Of a stretch of DNA of 64,000 bases, positions 35,697-44,470 are shown in pieces; position 1 is the stretch's first letter, and each line of letters starts with the position of its first letter. The position numbers and the translations under genes were made by a program. The stretch is taken from contig JBJKYL010000013.1 of NCBI GenBank assembly GCA_045561055.1, forward strand, positions 62,001 to 126,000, in the 5' to 3' direction. Source of the stretch: SMWC01 sp045561055 (GTDB taxonomy: Bacteria; Pseudomonadota; Gammaproteobacteria; Steroidobacterales; Rariloculaceae). The notes beneath the pieces were generated by a model that was not told where the DNA came from, searched no databases, and saw nothing but the letters and a program-made list of their open reading frames with translations.

Positions 35697-37277
35697 GTGT
35701 CTTTGAAAGACTCAAAACCATTTGAATCATCTGACAAATCTTCAGATGTCGAGCAGTTTCGTCTACGGAATTTCATCACCAAGTTGGAGGAACTCGGTGA
35801 GCTGGATATTTGCGATGAGGCGATCCAGACCGCTGATATTGCGGTGCGTCTTGAGGGTAACTCGCGGGCAGTGTTATTCAACAATGTTGGTGCAGAGCAG
35901 GTTGATATTGTTGGGAACGTCATGGCATCCCGGTCGCGAATTGCAGCCGCATTCGGTGTTGAGGAAGCTGATGTTCTTGATGAGATTCGTAGTCGCCTCA
36001 AGACACCACAAACTCTCGTGGAGCTGGAGTCATCTAAAGCACCAGTTCAGCAGGAGGTGTGGTTGGGGGATGAGGCAGACTTAACGCGGCTCCCAGTTCC
36101 GTTCCAACATAGCGGCGATGGTTCTCTATATCTGTCCTCACCTATTGACGTTGTGCAGGATGCTGCGACGGGATTACATAATATCGGTTGCAGGCGTCTT
36201 ATGTTGCGCGGGCGGAGAGAATGTGGCGTCGACTTGAATGCGCCTAGCGACTTGAGAGCGATATACGAAGATGCCGTTAAGGTAGGTAAACCACTCCCAG
36301 TTAGTTTCATCCTGGGCGCTCACCCAATTGATCATTTTACTGGGGCGATGCGTGCACCGGGAGATGAACTAGAACTGATGGCGAAGTTACGGGGCACCTC
36401 CTTGCCGGTTGTAAAATGCGTTAGCAACGATTTACGCGTGCCCGCCGATGCCGAGTACGTACTTGAAGGTTACTTAAGCCCAGAGGGGCACGTTGAAAAA
36501 GAAGGTCCATACGGTGAATTTCTCGGTTACTACGGTGGCGTAAAACAGAACCCTGTTTTTCATTTAACGGCGATTACACGACGTAAGGATGCGCTATTTC
36601 AGACGACGACGATCGCTGGTCGGCGGCTCGACTGCACGGACACCTCGCAGCTCGTTTCGTTGAAGGCTGAGCTCGGAATTTGGGAGGCGCTGCGTACTGC
36701 GGTTCGCGATCCCATCGCAGTTAATGCGACGACTGCAAGCGGCGGCTGCTTTCATGCTCGCGTTGCGCTCAGGCAGCGCGCACCTGGTGATGCGCGCAAC
36801 GCAATTGCCGCAGTACTGGGTAGTTTCATGAATGTGAAGCACGTCTTTATCGTTGATGAGGATATCGATATTTTTGATGATGCGCAGATGGAATGGGCGT
36901 TAGCATCGCGATTTCAGGCAGACCGCGACTTCGTGGTGTTCGAAGGTATGAGGTTGCCACCCGTAGATCCCTCGATGGGTAAAGCAAGAGTCAGCGCCAA
37001 AGCTGGCTTCGATTTGACTATTCCTTTTGCTCAGCGTGGCAATGACGATTGGTTAGTGCCAGTCCCGCCGAATTTATCATCGACCGAGAAGCAGTTCAGC
37101 TCAGTAGCGGATGCGCTTCGTGATGGACCGAAGAGTTTTGAGGGGTTACTTCGTAGCTTAGGTTCGCAGGATGGTAGAGAAATCGTGCTTGAGCTAGAGG
37201 TTCTGAACAATGGGGGACAACTAGATAGTAGAGCAGAAGATGGAGCGTATAGATTAAAGACGCGTGATAAAAAATAA
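35697..37277 (+). CDS. UbiD-family prenylated-FMN-dependent decarboxylase
   Basis: 526 residues, cytoplasmic. UbiD enzymes (re)carboxylate aromatic and unsaturated acids using prenyl-FMN. Family signatures are present: RLMLRGRRECGVDLN, PLPVSFILGAHPIDHF, SLPVVKCVSNDLRVPADAEYVLEGYL, and the catalytic Glu region EKEGPYGEFLGYYGG. No ubiX-like prenyltransferase gene is in the window, so prFMN must come from elsewhere. GTG start at 35697, 9 bp after YciI; the stop overlaps the CoxL-like ATG by one base (TAATG), giving tight coupling. Substrate probably an aryl or heteroaryl acid; not derivable from sequence. Confidence 0.9.
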   Translation: MSLKDSKPFESSDKSSDVEQFRLRNFITKLEELGELDICDEAIQTADIAVRLEGNSRAVLFNNVGAEQVDIVGNVMASRSRIAAAFGVEEADVLDEIRSRLKTPQTLVELESSKAPVQQEVWLGDEADLTRLPVPFQHSGDGSLYLSSPIDVVQDAATGLHNIGCRRLMLRGRRECGVDLNAPSDLRAIYEDAVKVGKPLPVSFILGAHPIDHFTGAMRAPGDELELMAKLRGTSLPVVKCVSNDLRVPADAEYVLEGYLSPEGHVEKEGPYGEFLGYYGGVKQNPVFHLTAITRRKDALFQTTTIAGRRLDCTDTSQLVSLKAELGIWEALRTAVRDPIAVNATTASGGCFHARVALRQRAPGDARNAIAAVLGSFMNVKHVFIVDEDIDIFDDAQMEWALASRFQADRDFVVFEGMRLPPVDPSMGKARVSAKAGFDLTIPFAQRGNDDWLVPVPPNLSSTEKQFSSVADALRDGPKSFEGLLRSLGSQDGREIVLELEVLNNGGQLDSRAEDGAYRLKTRDKK

Positions 37278-39664
37278 TGCAAATTAAATCTAACGGTCGC
37301 GCGATAGGTCAATCGCTACTTCGGCGCGAGGACCGACGTTTGATTACCGGGCAAGGCCGCTTCAGCGATGATTTTAATCTTCCAGGCCAGTGTTACGCCC
37401 AGCTCCTTCGGTCCCCTTACGCTCATGCGACGATAGAAAATATTGATGTTAGCGAGGCGTCTCATTTGCCGGGCGTTGTTGCGATTCTGACAGGTCAACA
37501 CTGGAAGGTAGACGGTCACCGTAACATTCCTCATGTTGCCGATCCGGCAGACGGATGTGACCCAAGTTTCAAGACGTTCGCGGGCCGTGGTGGATTCGTA
37601 TTTGATGACGGGCAGCCCGTTATCGCCATAGATAAAGTGCGTCATGTAGGTGAGCCTGTAGCGATTGTGATTGCGGAATCTATTGATGTTGCGAGGAACG
37701 CAGTCGAGCAGATTGAGGTGGACTATCATGAACTGCCCGCGCATTCCATGATTGAAGCTGCATTGAAGTCTGATACCGATCTGATTTGGGATGGTGCGCC
37801 TGAAAATGTTTGTCTCGATACGCATATGTGGGACGAAGAAGTGATAGTCGACGCGGCCTTTGGGAATGCGGCACACGTTATTGAGAAAAAATTCGTCACA
37901 AACCGAGTGGTAGGTGGGCAAACTGAACCCAGGAGTGGCATCGGTAGTTTCGACAAAAAAAGCGGGCAGTACTTTTTATATGCCGGTAGCCAGGGGTCCA
38001 TTCGTTTGAGAAATGGTTTGGCGCATGTGTTTGGTGTTTCTCCTGACAAGGTACGTGTCGTATCAGAAGATGTCGGCGGTGGTTTTGGCCCACGAAATTT
38101 TCTTTATCCCGATTTCGCTTTGTTACCTTGGGCCGCGCGGCGTATCGGTCGACCGGTGAAGTGGACGTCGACGCGTAGCGAGGCTTTTCAAAGTGATACG
38201 CAAGGCCGAGATAATATTTTAAATCTTTCCTTCGCTTTCGACGAGCAGCATCGGTTCGTAGCCGTGAAACTGGATTTTCTCGCTAATATCGGTGCCGCAC
38301 CTGTTTCGTATGCACCAGTACAAAATGTGGCGCGCCTTACGACGTCGACCTACGATGTTCCTCTTACGCATACGCGTGTTCGGGGCGTACTGTCAAATAC
38401 CGTTCCGACAGGTCCGTATCGCGGTGCTGGTCGGCCCGAGCTTGTGTATGCATTCGAGAGATTATTAGATATTTATGCGAGAGAGCAGGGGATCGATCGG
38501 ATTGAATTAAGACGTAACAATCTGATTAGCCCCGATGTATTGCCTTATCAGGGAAGGACGGGGCTCGTTATCGATTCCGGTGAGTTCGAAAAAACGATGA
38601 ATCTAGCGATGGAGAAAATTGATTGGACTGGTTTCGAACAGCGGCGCGCAGATTCGTTGGCTGCTGGGCGCTTTCGTGGTATCGGGCTCGCAAGCTTCAT
38701 GGAAATTCCAGTTGGTTTTCCGCATGAATCGATAAGACTTACAGTTCGCGGTGATAATAGGGTTGAGATAGTTGTTGGTACCCAGTGTATGGGTATGGGG
38801 CATGCTACGGTTTTCCCTCAAGTGCTTTCTGACCAGTTGGGTATTTCTGTGGAGTCGATCAATCTTGTGACCGGTGACACGGATCAGTCAACGGTTGGCG
38901 GCGGTTCGCACTCGGATCGATCTATGCGTCTAGTTGGCACGTTAATTCTTAAAGCGTCTGAAGCGCTCATTGAGAAGGCTATGCCGCTCGCCGCACAGAG
39001 ACTCTGCGCTGAAGAGTCTAGTATTCATTTTGAACAGGGCGGGTTCCGTAGTGACGATACGGGTTCAGTAATTGGCTTGTTCGAGTTGGTAGCCTCGTGT
39101 GAGGACATAAAAGCAAATGATGACGGGATTAGGGTTCTAGTAATCGATGCGGAGATTCATGATCGGCTGCCGGCATATCCGAATGGTTGCGCGTGCTCTG
39201 AAGTCGAGATTGATCCACAAACGGGGAAAATCGAGTTGCTCCGCCATACGCTCGTTCACGATGCGGGCTTGGAAATTAATCCGATGATCTTGGAGGGTCA
39301 GAGTCACGGCGGTATTGCCCAGGGAATTGGGCAGGCGATGTGTGAGAGTTTCGTCTATGCTGACGAGGGAGCGCAAATACTTTCCGGAAGCTTCATGGAT
39401 TATTGCCTGCCGCGAGCCGATGACTTGCCTAACTTTACTATTGGGTCAAACCCGACGGCTACGGACAGCAACCCGTTAGGGATAAAAGGTGGCGGTGAGA
39501 GTGGGACGACTGCGGCGTTAGGCGCGTTCTTTAATGCTGCCAGCGATGCTCTTGTTTCTATCGGTATAGAAGAGGTGCCAATGCCTGCAACATCGAGTCA
39601 AATATGGCAGCTAATTCAATCCGCGCGGGATGAATCTTCCAATGAGGATAGGTCGGTCGCGTAG
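37277..39664 (+). CDS. molybdenum hydroxylase large subunit (CoxL form II / xanthine dehydrogenase family)
   Basis: 795 residues. Binds the molybdopterin cytosine dinucleotide cofactor and hydroxylates aromatic heterocycles or aldehydes. Motifs: GQSLLRREDRRLITGQGRFSDD at the N-terminus, GGGFGPRNF, the PYRGAGRPE loop (form II type; the CO dehydrogenase form I CSFR loop is absent, so it is not true CO dehydrogenase), QCMGMGHATVFPQ, and the catalytic Glu in KGGGESGTTAA near residue 740. Partner subunits of CoxS and CoxM type lie at 43996 and 44471, separated by an inserted block. Overlaps UbiD by one base. Confidence 0.9.
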   Translation: MQIKSNGRAIGQSLLRREDRRLITGQGRFSDDFNLPGQCYAQLLRSPYAHATIENIDVSEASHLPGVVAILTGQHWKVDGHRNIPHVADPADGCDPSFKTFAGRGGFVFDDGQPVIAIDKVRHVGEPVAIVIAESIDVARNAVEQIEVDYHELPAHSMIEAALKSDTDLIWDGAPENVCLDTHMWDEEVIVDAAFGNAAHVIEKKFVTNRVVGGQTEPRSGIGSFDKKSGQYFLYAGSQGSIRLRNGLAHVFGVSPDKVRVVSEDVGGGFGPRNFLYPDFALLPWAARRIGRPVKWTSTRSEAFQSDTQGRDNILNLSFAFDEQHRFVAVKLDFLANIGAAPVSYAPVQNVARLTTSTYDVPLTHTRVRGVLSNTVPTGPYRGAGRPELVYAFERLLDIYAREQGIDRIELRRNNLISPDVLPYQGRTGLVIDSGEFEKTMNLAMEKIDWTGFEQRRADSLAAGRFRGIGLASFMEIPVGFPHESIRLTVRGDNRVEIVVGTQCMGMGHATVFPQVLSDQLGISVESINLVTGDTDQSTVGGGSHSDRSMRLVGTLILKASEALIEKAMPLAAQRLCAEESSIHFEQGGFRSDDTGSVIGLFELVASCEDIKANDDGIRVLVIDAEIHDRLPAYPNGCACSEVEIDPQTGKIELLRHTLVHDAGLEINPMILEGQSHGGIAQGIGQAMCESFVYADEGAQILSGSFMDYCLPRADDLPNFTIGSNPTATDSNPLGIKGGGESGTTAALGAFFNAASDALVSIGIEEVPMPATSSQIWQLIQSARDESSNEDRSVA

Positions 39665-39666
39665 CG

Positions 39667-40989
39667 TCAGGCGGTAGATTCCTGGGTCTCGGGTAGCCTG
39701 ATCAAAAACATCAATAGTAATCCCAGTATCTGCGGGACTGCGAAGACCCAATAGACTATTTCACTACTCCAGCCGGCGGCAAATAATAGTCCAGCGAAGA
39801 CTGGGCTTCCGGTAGAGCCTATTCGCCCGATTCCGATTGCCCAACCGACGCCAGTAGTACGAATGTTCGCGGGGTAGAGGCGTGCAGCGATTGCGAAGAG
39901 ACCCGCAATACAACCATAAACGAAGAAACCAATTGCCGTTGCGAGGATGATAATCAGATTGAGTTGTGTTCCGACGAACGACAACGCCACGATGGCTAGC
40001 ATGCAGCCAAAGAAGTACCATTTGATCATTCGGAAGAGCCCTATCCGCGTTGAATGATAGCCGAGCAGTAGCATACCGACAGCACCACCGATGCCATAGA
40101 AGATGTTTGCGGAGATACCCTGTGAGAGGGCTAATCCAGCCTCCGTAAGAATAGTCGGTAACCAGCTTTGGAAGAAGAACAGTGTTGCAAATGCGCAAAA
40201 GAAAGCGCCCCAGAGAGCAAAAGTTGAGCGCCGCGTTGCGGGTGAGAATAGTGTAGATAGCTTCGGACGTTTCTCAACTGTCTGTTTCGCCGGTAAGCTT
40301 GTTAACGCAGTCCGGCCTATACGAGCGAGAATTTCGTTTGCTTTTTTAAGTGCTTTTTTCGGTTGTTTTGTAAGTAGGAAGTCTATCGATTCTGGTAGGC
40401 CAAAAAAGACAACCGGAAGCATCAGCGTCGAGACCACACCAGCGAGCACGAAGATTGAGCGCCAACCATAGACGCCGATGATACTCGCCGCAACTAATCC
40501 ACCGAGAATTGCACCGGCCGTGAAGCCGAGATGCATAAAGCTGAGCGCGAAATTACGCCGCTCCTCTGATGAATATTCCGCGACTAGTGTGTTCAGGCTT
40601 GCGAGAATTGCTCCGATACCTAGCCCAGTCAGGAAGCGGGCGGCGATAACTAAATTGAGCGAGGGCGCTGCAGCCGTCGCGAATAATCCTACGGTTATAA
40701 CCACTAAGAACGCGAGAATTGTATTGCGTCGTCCGTAGATATCTGCGAGCGGTGCAAGTAGAAAAGAGGCGACAGTCATTCCGGCAACGCCAGAACTAAA
40801 TAAGAGTCCGAGTTGTTCTGGTGTGACACCCCATTCGGTGCGAATCACTGGTGCAGCAAACGCAATAATGAACAGATCGAAACCGTCGAGTGTGTTCAGG
40901 ATCCAGCAAATAATAACTACCCGTATTTGTAGCGGAGCCATTTTCTGTTGGCCTAGTGCATAAGTGACGCCGGTGTTTGACGTATTCAT
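39667..40989 (-). CDS. MFS transporter, aromatic acid:H+ symporter (AAHS) type
   Basis: 440 residues with about 12 transmembrane helices. NTLDGFDLFIIAFAAPVI in TM1 matches the DGFD motif of PcaK/BenK-type aromatic-acid carriers; the loop 2-3 motif ADIYGRRNTIL and the loop 8-9 counterpart are present. Probably imports benzoate-like or other aromatic carboxylates for the UbiD/Mo-hydroxylase pathway. It lies 11 bp after the FAH-type gene, in a two-gene leftward operon lying between CoxL and CoxG/S/M genes. Stop-to-stop it is 2 bp from the CoxL gene. Confidence 0.88.
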   Translation of the reverse strand: MNTSNTGVTYALGQQKMAPLQIRVVIICWILNTLDGFDLFIIAFAAPVIRTEWGVTPEQLGLLFSSGVAGMTVASFLLAPLADIYGRRNTILAFLVVITVGLFATAAAPSLNLVIAARFLTGLGIGAILASLNTLVAEYSSEERRNFALSFMHLGFTAGAILGGLVAASIIGVYGWRSIFVLAGVVSTLMLPVVFFGLPESIDFLLTKQPKKALKKANEILARIGRTALTSLPAKQTVEKRPKLSTLFSPATRRSTFALWGAFFCAFATLFFFQSWLPTILTEAGLALSQGISANIFYGIGGAVGMLLLGYHSTRIGLFRMIKWYFFGCMLAIVALSFVGTQLNLIIILATAIGFFVYGCIAGLFAIAARLYPANIRTTGVGWAIGIGRIGSTGSPVFAGLLFAAGWSSEIVYWVFAVPQILGLLLMFLIRLPETQESTA

Positions 40990-41000
40990 CTATTCGTACC

Positions 41001-41861
41001 TCACTGATTTATTTTACTGTCGAGCTTTTCAACAGTATTTTTCAACGTGCCGATTCCTGTGATTTCTACTTCAACTGTGTCCCCGGGTTTCAGATAGATA
41101 GGTGGATTATGTCCATGACCTACGCCGCCTGTTGTGCCCGTGGAGATGATATCCCCCGGATGGAGTTCTACAATACCTGAGAAATACGATACTAAGCTCG
41201 GAACATCGTGAATTAGGTCGCTAATACTAGCTGATTGCATTACCTCACCGTTAAGACGTGTTTCCAATCGCGTGTTCGACCAATTCGGTGCCGCATCGCG
41301 TGTAACCATACAGGGCCCCACAGCTCCGGATCGCCAAAAGTTCTTGCCCTGGAACGTTGTGCGTTTCTGATAGTCCCTAACGGATCCGTCCATTAGGATT
41401 GTATATCCCGCAACGTATTCCATGGCATCAATTTTGGAGATGCGGTGGCAGCGTTTGCCAATCACGATACAGTACTCGCCTTCATAGTCGTATTGGACTG
41501 AGAGTGTCGGCATGGCAAGCGGCTGCATATGTCCGACAATGGCTTGCCGGCTCTTGGAAAAACCGCGTGGATAGGGTTCCGCTGTCCGTCCCAACTCCTG
41601 AAGGTGATCACGGTAATTCAAGCCATGACAGATGAAATTAACTGGTTCTGAGGTAAGCGGCAGAAATGCCACGTCGGTAGGTTGAAAGTCTGGGATTGTA
41701 TTGGTGGCGGTATCTCCAGCAAGGTCAAGCGCATCGTTTTCGATGAGATTCACTAGGGTCGGATACTGATCGCCAATACGGCTACCCAGATCAACGATTC
41801 CTTTCTCGTTGATTACACCATAAGAGTCGATGTTATCAAGCGTATAGCTACAAAGTTTCAT
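41001..41861 (-). CDS. fumarylacetoacetate-hydrolase-family protein
   Basis: 286 residues, cytoplasmic. FAH-fold enzymes cleave or hydrate beta-diketo acids late in aromatic ring degradation. Visible: FICHGLNYRDHLQELG, metal ligands in YDYEGEYCIVIGKR, GYTILMDGSVRDYQKRTTFQGKNFWRSGAVGP, and GDIISTGTTGGVGHGHNPPIYLKPGDTVEVEITGIGTL. Substrates in this subfamily include acylpyruvates and ureidoglycolate. With the AAHS transporter it fits aromatic acid uptake and breakdown. Confidence 0.88.
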   Translation of the reverse strand: MKLCSYTLDNIDSYGVINEKGIVDLGSRIGDQYPTLVNLIENDALDLAGDTATNTIPDFQPTDVAFLPLTSEPVNFICHGLNYRDHLQELGRTAEPYPRGFSKSRQAIVGHMQPLAMPTLSVQYDYEGEYCIVIGKRCHRISKIDAMEYVAGYTILMDGSVRDYQKRTTFQGKNFWRSGAVGPCMVTRDAAPNWSNTRLETRLNGEVMQSASISDLIHDVPSLVSYFSGIVELHPGDIISTGTTGGVGHGHNPPIYLKPGDTVEVEITGIGTLKNTVEKLDSKINQ

Positions 41862-42107
41862 ATCATAATCAAGTTTGACACGATTCCCTCACTACAATCA
41901 GAGAGCGTGATTCAAAATAGTAATGAGTAAACGATAAAATATTATCACTTGCGTTAAAATCGCATCGGCTCTGCAAAATTGTGTCCATCTACAATATCAT
42001 CAAGACGGTACTACTTCCTGCTTGCCGTTATAATAAGTGATCACATTTGTGAATATGCTTCCGAATTTAGTGAGTAAATATTAATGAATCTTCGTGCAGA
42101 GTGGAAT

Positions 42108-42671
42108 ATGAAAAATAGGTTTCTACTCGCAGTTATTGCCAGTGGACTCGTTCTGTTTTCTGATTTAGCAATATCGCACCATTCTTTTGCGCAGAGACTT
42201 GCAGGCGAAATAGAGTCGCTTGAATTTTATGACGGTACGATTGATCTTTATAGGATGCTCAATCCTCACAGCGCGCTGTTTCTGACGCTCGAAAATGAGG
42301 ACGGGAGTAACGCCGAATGGCTTATAGAACTCAGTTCTGCGTCGACGCTAGGCCGCGAAGGCTGGACGCCAGAATTACTCAGTTCGGGAGATCGAGTCTC
42401 CGTCGCGATCTTAGCGTCACGGACACCGAATCGTGGGCGACTTCGCGCTATGCTGGTGCATGGAACGAGTGATACAGAATCATCGAGACTTATCGTCGCA
42501 TACGGTATCCGGGGAGACACGCCGATCATGCGACGACTGCGAGATAGGCTTCCGACGTGCGTGGGTATGGAAGGAAAGCTTAATAGAGGCGAGTGTTTTG
42601 TTGTGTCGCATGCCGTTTTACAAGATTTAGAAAATGAGTTTCCAGGGCAGATGGGTTATGTGATGCCATGA
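42108..42671 (+). CDS. exported single-domain DUF6152-type protein (split pair, N half)
   Basis: 187 residues from ATG 42108 (GTGGAA upstream; the in-frame ATG at 42084 has no site and would precede the signal peptide). Signal peptide ending AIS, mature start HHSFAQRL (His24-His25), LYRMLNPH (NPH 52-54), WLIELSSASTLGREGWT. A C-terminal extension of about 60 residues (PIMRRLRDRLPTC ... GECFVV) is not seen in the other single-domain copies. Overlaps the next gene by ATGA, so N and C domains encoded as one protein elsewhere are here two coupled proteins. Confidence 0.82.
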   Translation: MKNRFLLAVIASGLVLFSDLAISHHSFAQRLAGEIESLEFYDGTIDLYRMLNPHSALFLTLENEDGSNAEWLIELSSASTLGREGWTPELLSSGDRVSVAILASRTPNRGRLRAMLVHGTSDTESSRLIVAYGIRGDTPIMRRLRDRLPTCVGMEGKLNRGECFVVSHAVLQDLENEFPGQMGYVMP

Positions 42672-43399
42672 AAATATTTATTGGTCAATTGTTATCAGAG
42701 AGAGTAGCGTTTTTTCTTGTAGCAGTAATGGGTGGTTTCTTCAGTTCTATTGTTTTTTCGCAACCACCGGATTTCTTCGGTAGATATGTAGGTGTATTGA
42801 CGATAGAAGAGCCGGCAGAATATCTCCTTACCGAGCTAGGCCAGGATTCTTACGACAACTATGATCCTAACTATGGGGATCCGCGACAGTGGGATGACTG
42901 CGCACTAGAAGGGATCCCACCGCTTTTGTTTACGCCCGGCGTCGCGACCGTTGACCTGCTTGAGCTCGACGACGGTAATATTGAGATGCGATACGAACGC
43001 GATGATGCGATACGCACCGTGCACATGAATTTAGAAGGATTTTCTGAGGATCAATCCGATTCTCCACTAGGTTACTCGCACGGATATTGGATCGATAACA
43101 TACTAACCATAGAAACTTCGAGTTTGGCGGGAGGCGTTGTCATTGCCCAGAAGCGCTATCCAATAAGTGTGGATGCTCATGTGACCGAGCGCTATTGGCG
43201 TGAGCCAGGTGATAATGATTTAAAGATGGAGGTTGTGGTCGACGATCCCGTGAACTATAGAAAACCGATCAAGATCGGACGGACCTGGGTCTGGTCGCCA
43301 GATGCGCCGCTTTTGCCATGGGATTGTGTCGGCCTCGGACAAAGACATAGCGAAGATTTAGATATTAGTGAACTCAGACGCATGCTAGAAGAGCAATAA
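42668..43399 (+). CDS. exported C-domain-only protein (split pair, C half)
   Basis: 243 residues. Signal peptide ending VFSQ, then the second domain of the fusion family: YLLTELGQDSYDNYDP, CALEGIPPLLFTPG, IEMRYERDDAIRTVHM, LGYSHGYWIDNILTIETS, HVTERYWREPGDNDLKMEVVVDDPVNYRKPIKIGRTWVWSPD, WDC. Start codon overlaps the upstream stop (ATGA). This pair is the clearest split version of the fused proteins. Upstream of CoxG by 11 bp, so transcribed with the Cox genes. Function unknown. Confidence 0.8.
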   Translation: MKIFIGQLLSERVAFFLVAVMGGFFSSIVFSQPPDFFGRYVGVLTIEEPAEYLLTELGQDSYDNYDPNYGDPRQWDDCALEGIPPLLFTPGVATVDLLELDDGNIEMRYERDDAIRTVHMNLEGFSEDQSDSPLGYSHGYWIDNILTIETSSLAGGVVIAQKRYPISVDAHVTERYWREPGDNDLKMEVVVDDPVNYRKPIKIGRTWVWSPDAPLLPWDCVGLGQRHSEDLDISELRRMLEEQ

Positions 43400-43410
43400 A
43401 TTAGTTTCGG

Positions 43411-43977
43411 ATGGATATCTCTGGTGAATATCGTTTGTCGATGGGGCGTCAAGAAGTTTGGGATGCGCTCCTAGATCCATCGATTCTTCGTCGCTGTATC
43501 CCCGGTTGCGAGGAGTTAGAGCAGCTAGGGGACGATCGATATCGTGCGAAGGTCAGAGCCGCAATCGGTCCAGTCAAAGCGACCTTCACGAGTACGCTCG
43601 AAATTACGAATTCAAATCCGCCGAATAGTTACCGGTTGGAAGGAGAAGGGAAGGCAGGCGCCATTGGTTTTGGCAAAGGTTTTTCAGACGTAACGTTGAT
43701 CGATGAAAATGGAGTCACAGTGCTTCGTTATTCGGCAGAGTTTCAGGTAGGGGGACGTCTCGCGCAACTCGGTTCTCGCCTAGTAGTTGCCGCAACAAGA
43801 AAAATAGCGGACGAGTTTTTTAATCGATTGACTAACGATATTGATGATAGCGCAGAGCGTATAGTGCCAGACATAGCCGTGGGACCTAGCCGAAAAGCTT
43901 GGGCTTTTGTAGCGCTTGCAGGGGTAGTATTAGTAGTTGCTATTTGGTGCTTGTGGGGCTTTTGGGCTACGAATTAG
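43411..43977 (+). CDS. coxG: CoxG-like SRPBCC protein with C-terminal membrane anchor
   Basis: 188 residues. CoxG recruits CO dehydrogenase-type molybdenum hydroxylases to the membrane. MDISGEYRLSMGRQEVWDALLDPSILRRCIPGCEEL, YRAKVRAAIGPVKATFTSTLEI and the ADEFFNRL helix are typical. A single C-terminal transmembrane segment (AWAFVALAGVVLVVAIWCLWGFW region, residues about 163-186) provides the anchor. It precedes CoxS and CoxM subunits, supporting a membrane-associated hydroxylase whose electrons enter the respiratory chain. Confidence 0.88.
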   Translation: MDISGEYRLSMGRQEVWDALLDPSILRRCIPGCEELEQLGDDRYRAKVRAAIGPVKATFTSTLEITNSNPPNSYRLEGEGKAGAIGFGKGFSDVTLIDENGVTVLRYSAEFQVGGRLAQLGSRLVVAATRKIADEFFNRLTNDIDDSAERIVPDIAVGPSRKAWAFVALAGVVLVVAIWCLWGFWATN

Positions 43978-43995
43978 ATCTTAAGGATGGGATGA

Positions 43996-44469
43996 GTGAC
44001 AGTTTCAATTTCATTGACAGTGAACGGTGAATCGGTCTCCGCTGAAGTCGATTCCCGTATGCTTCTCGTAGAGTTACTACGCGAGGAACTCGGACTGACC
44101 GGAACGCACGTTGGTTGTGATACTAGTCAATGTGGTTGCTGTGTCGTGCACATGGACGGTAGATCGGTAAAGAGCTGTTCGATTCTTGCTGTTACTGCTA
44201 GAGATGCTGATGTGACTACAATCGAAGGTTTAGCATCGGGAGATACACTCCACCCGATGCAACAGGCATTCCACGAAAATCACGGTCTACAATGTGGTTT
44301 TTGTACGCCTGGGATGATCATGAGTGCAGTAGACCTTGTTGAGCGGAATCCGGATCCGAGCGAGGCTGAGATTCGTAAATGGCTCGACGGTAATTTATGT
44401 AGGTGCACCGGTTACCATAATATTGTCAAATCTATAAAGGCTGCTGCTGCTGCCGTTCGGGGCGATTGA
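43996..44469 (+). CDS. molybdenum hydroxylase [2Fe-2S] small subunit (CoxS type)
   Basis: 157 residues with both iron-sulfur motifs: CDTSQCGCC ... C for the plant-ferredoxin cluster, and CGFCTPGMIMS ... LCRCTGY for the second cluster near the Mo site. GTG start at 43996 with AAGGATG upstream. It ends one base before the FAD-subunit start. Passes electrons from the Mo centre of the CoxL-type subunit (37277-39664) to FAD. Named by type, since the enzyme is not true CO dehydrogenase. Confidence 0.93.
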   Translation: MTVSISLTVNGESVSAEVDSRMLLVELLREELGLTGTHVGCDTSQCGCCVVHMDGRSVKSCSILAVTARDADVTTIEGLASGDTLHPMQQAFHENHGLQCGFCTPGMIMSAVDLVERNPDPSEAEIRKWLDGNLCRCTGYHNIVKSIKAAAAAVRGD

Positions 44470-44470
44470 A

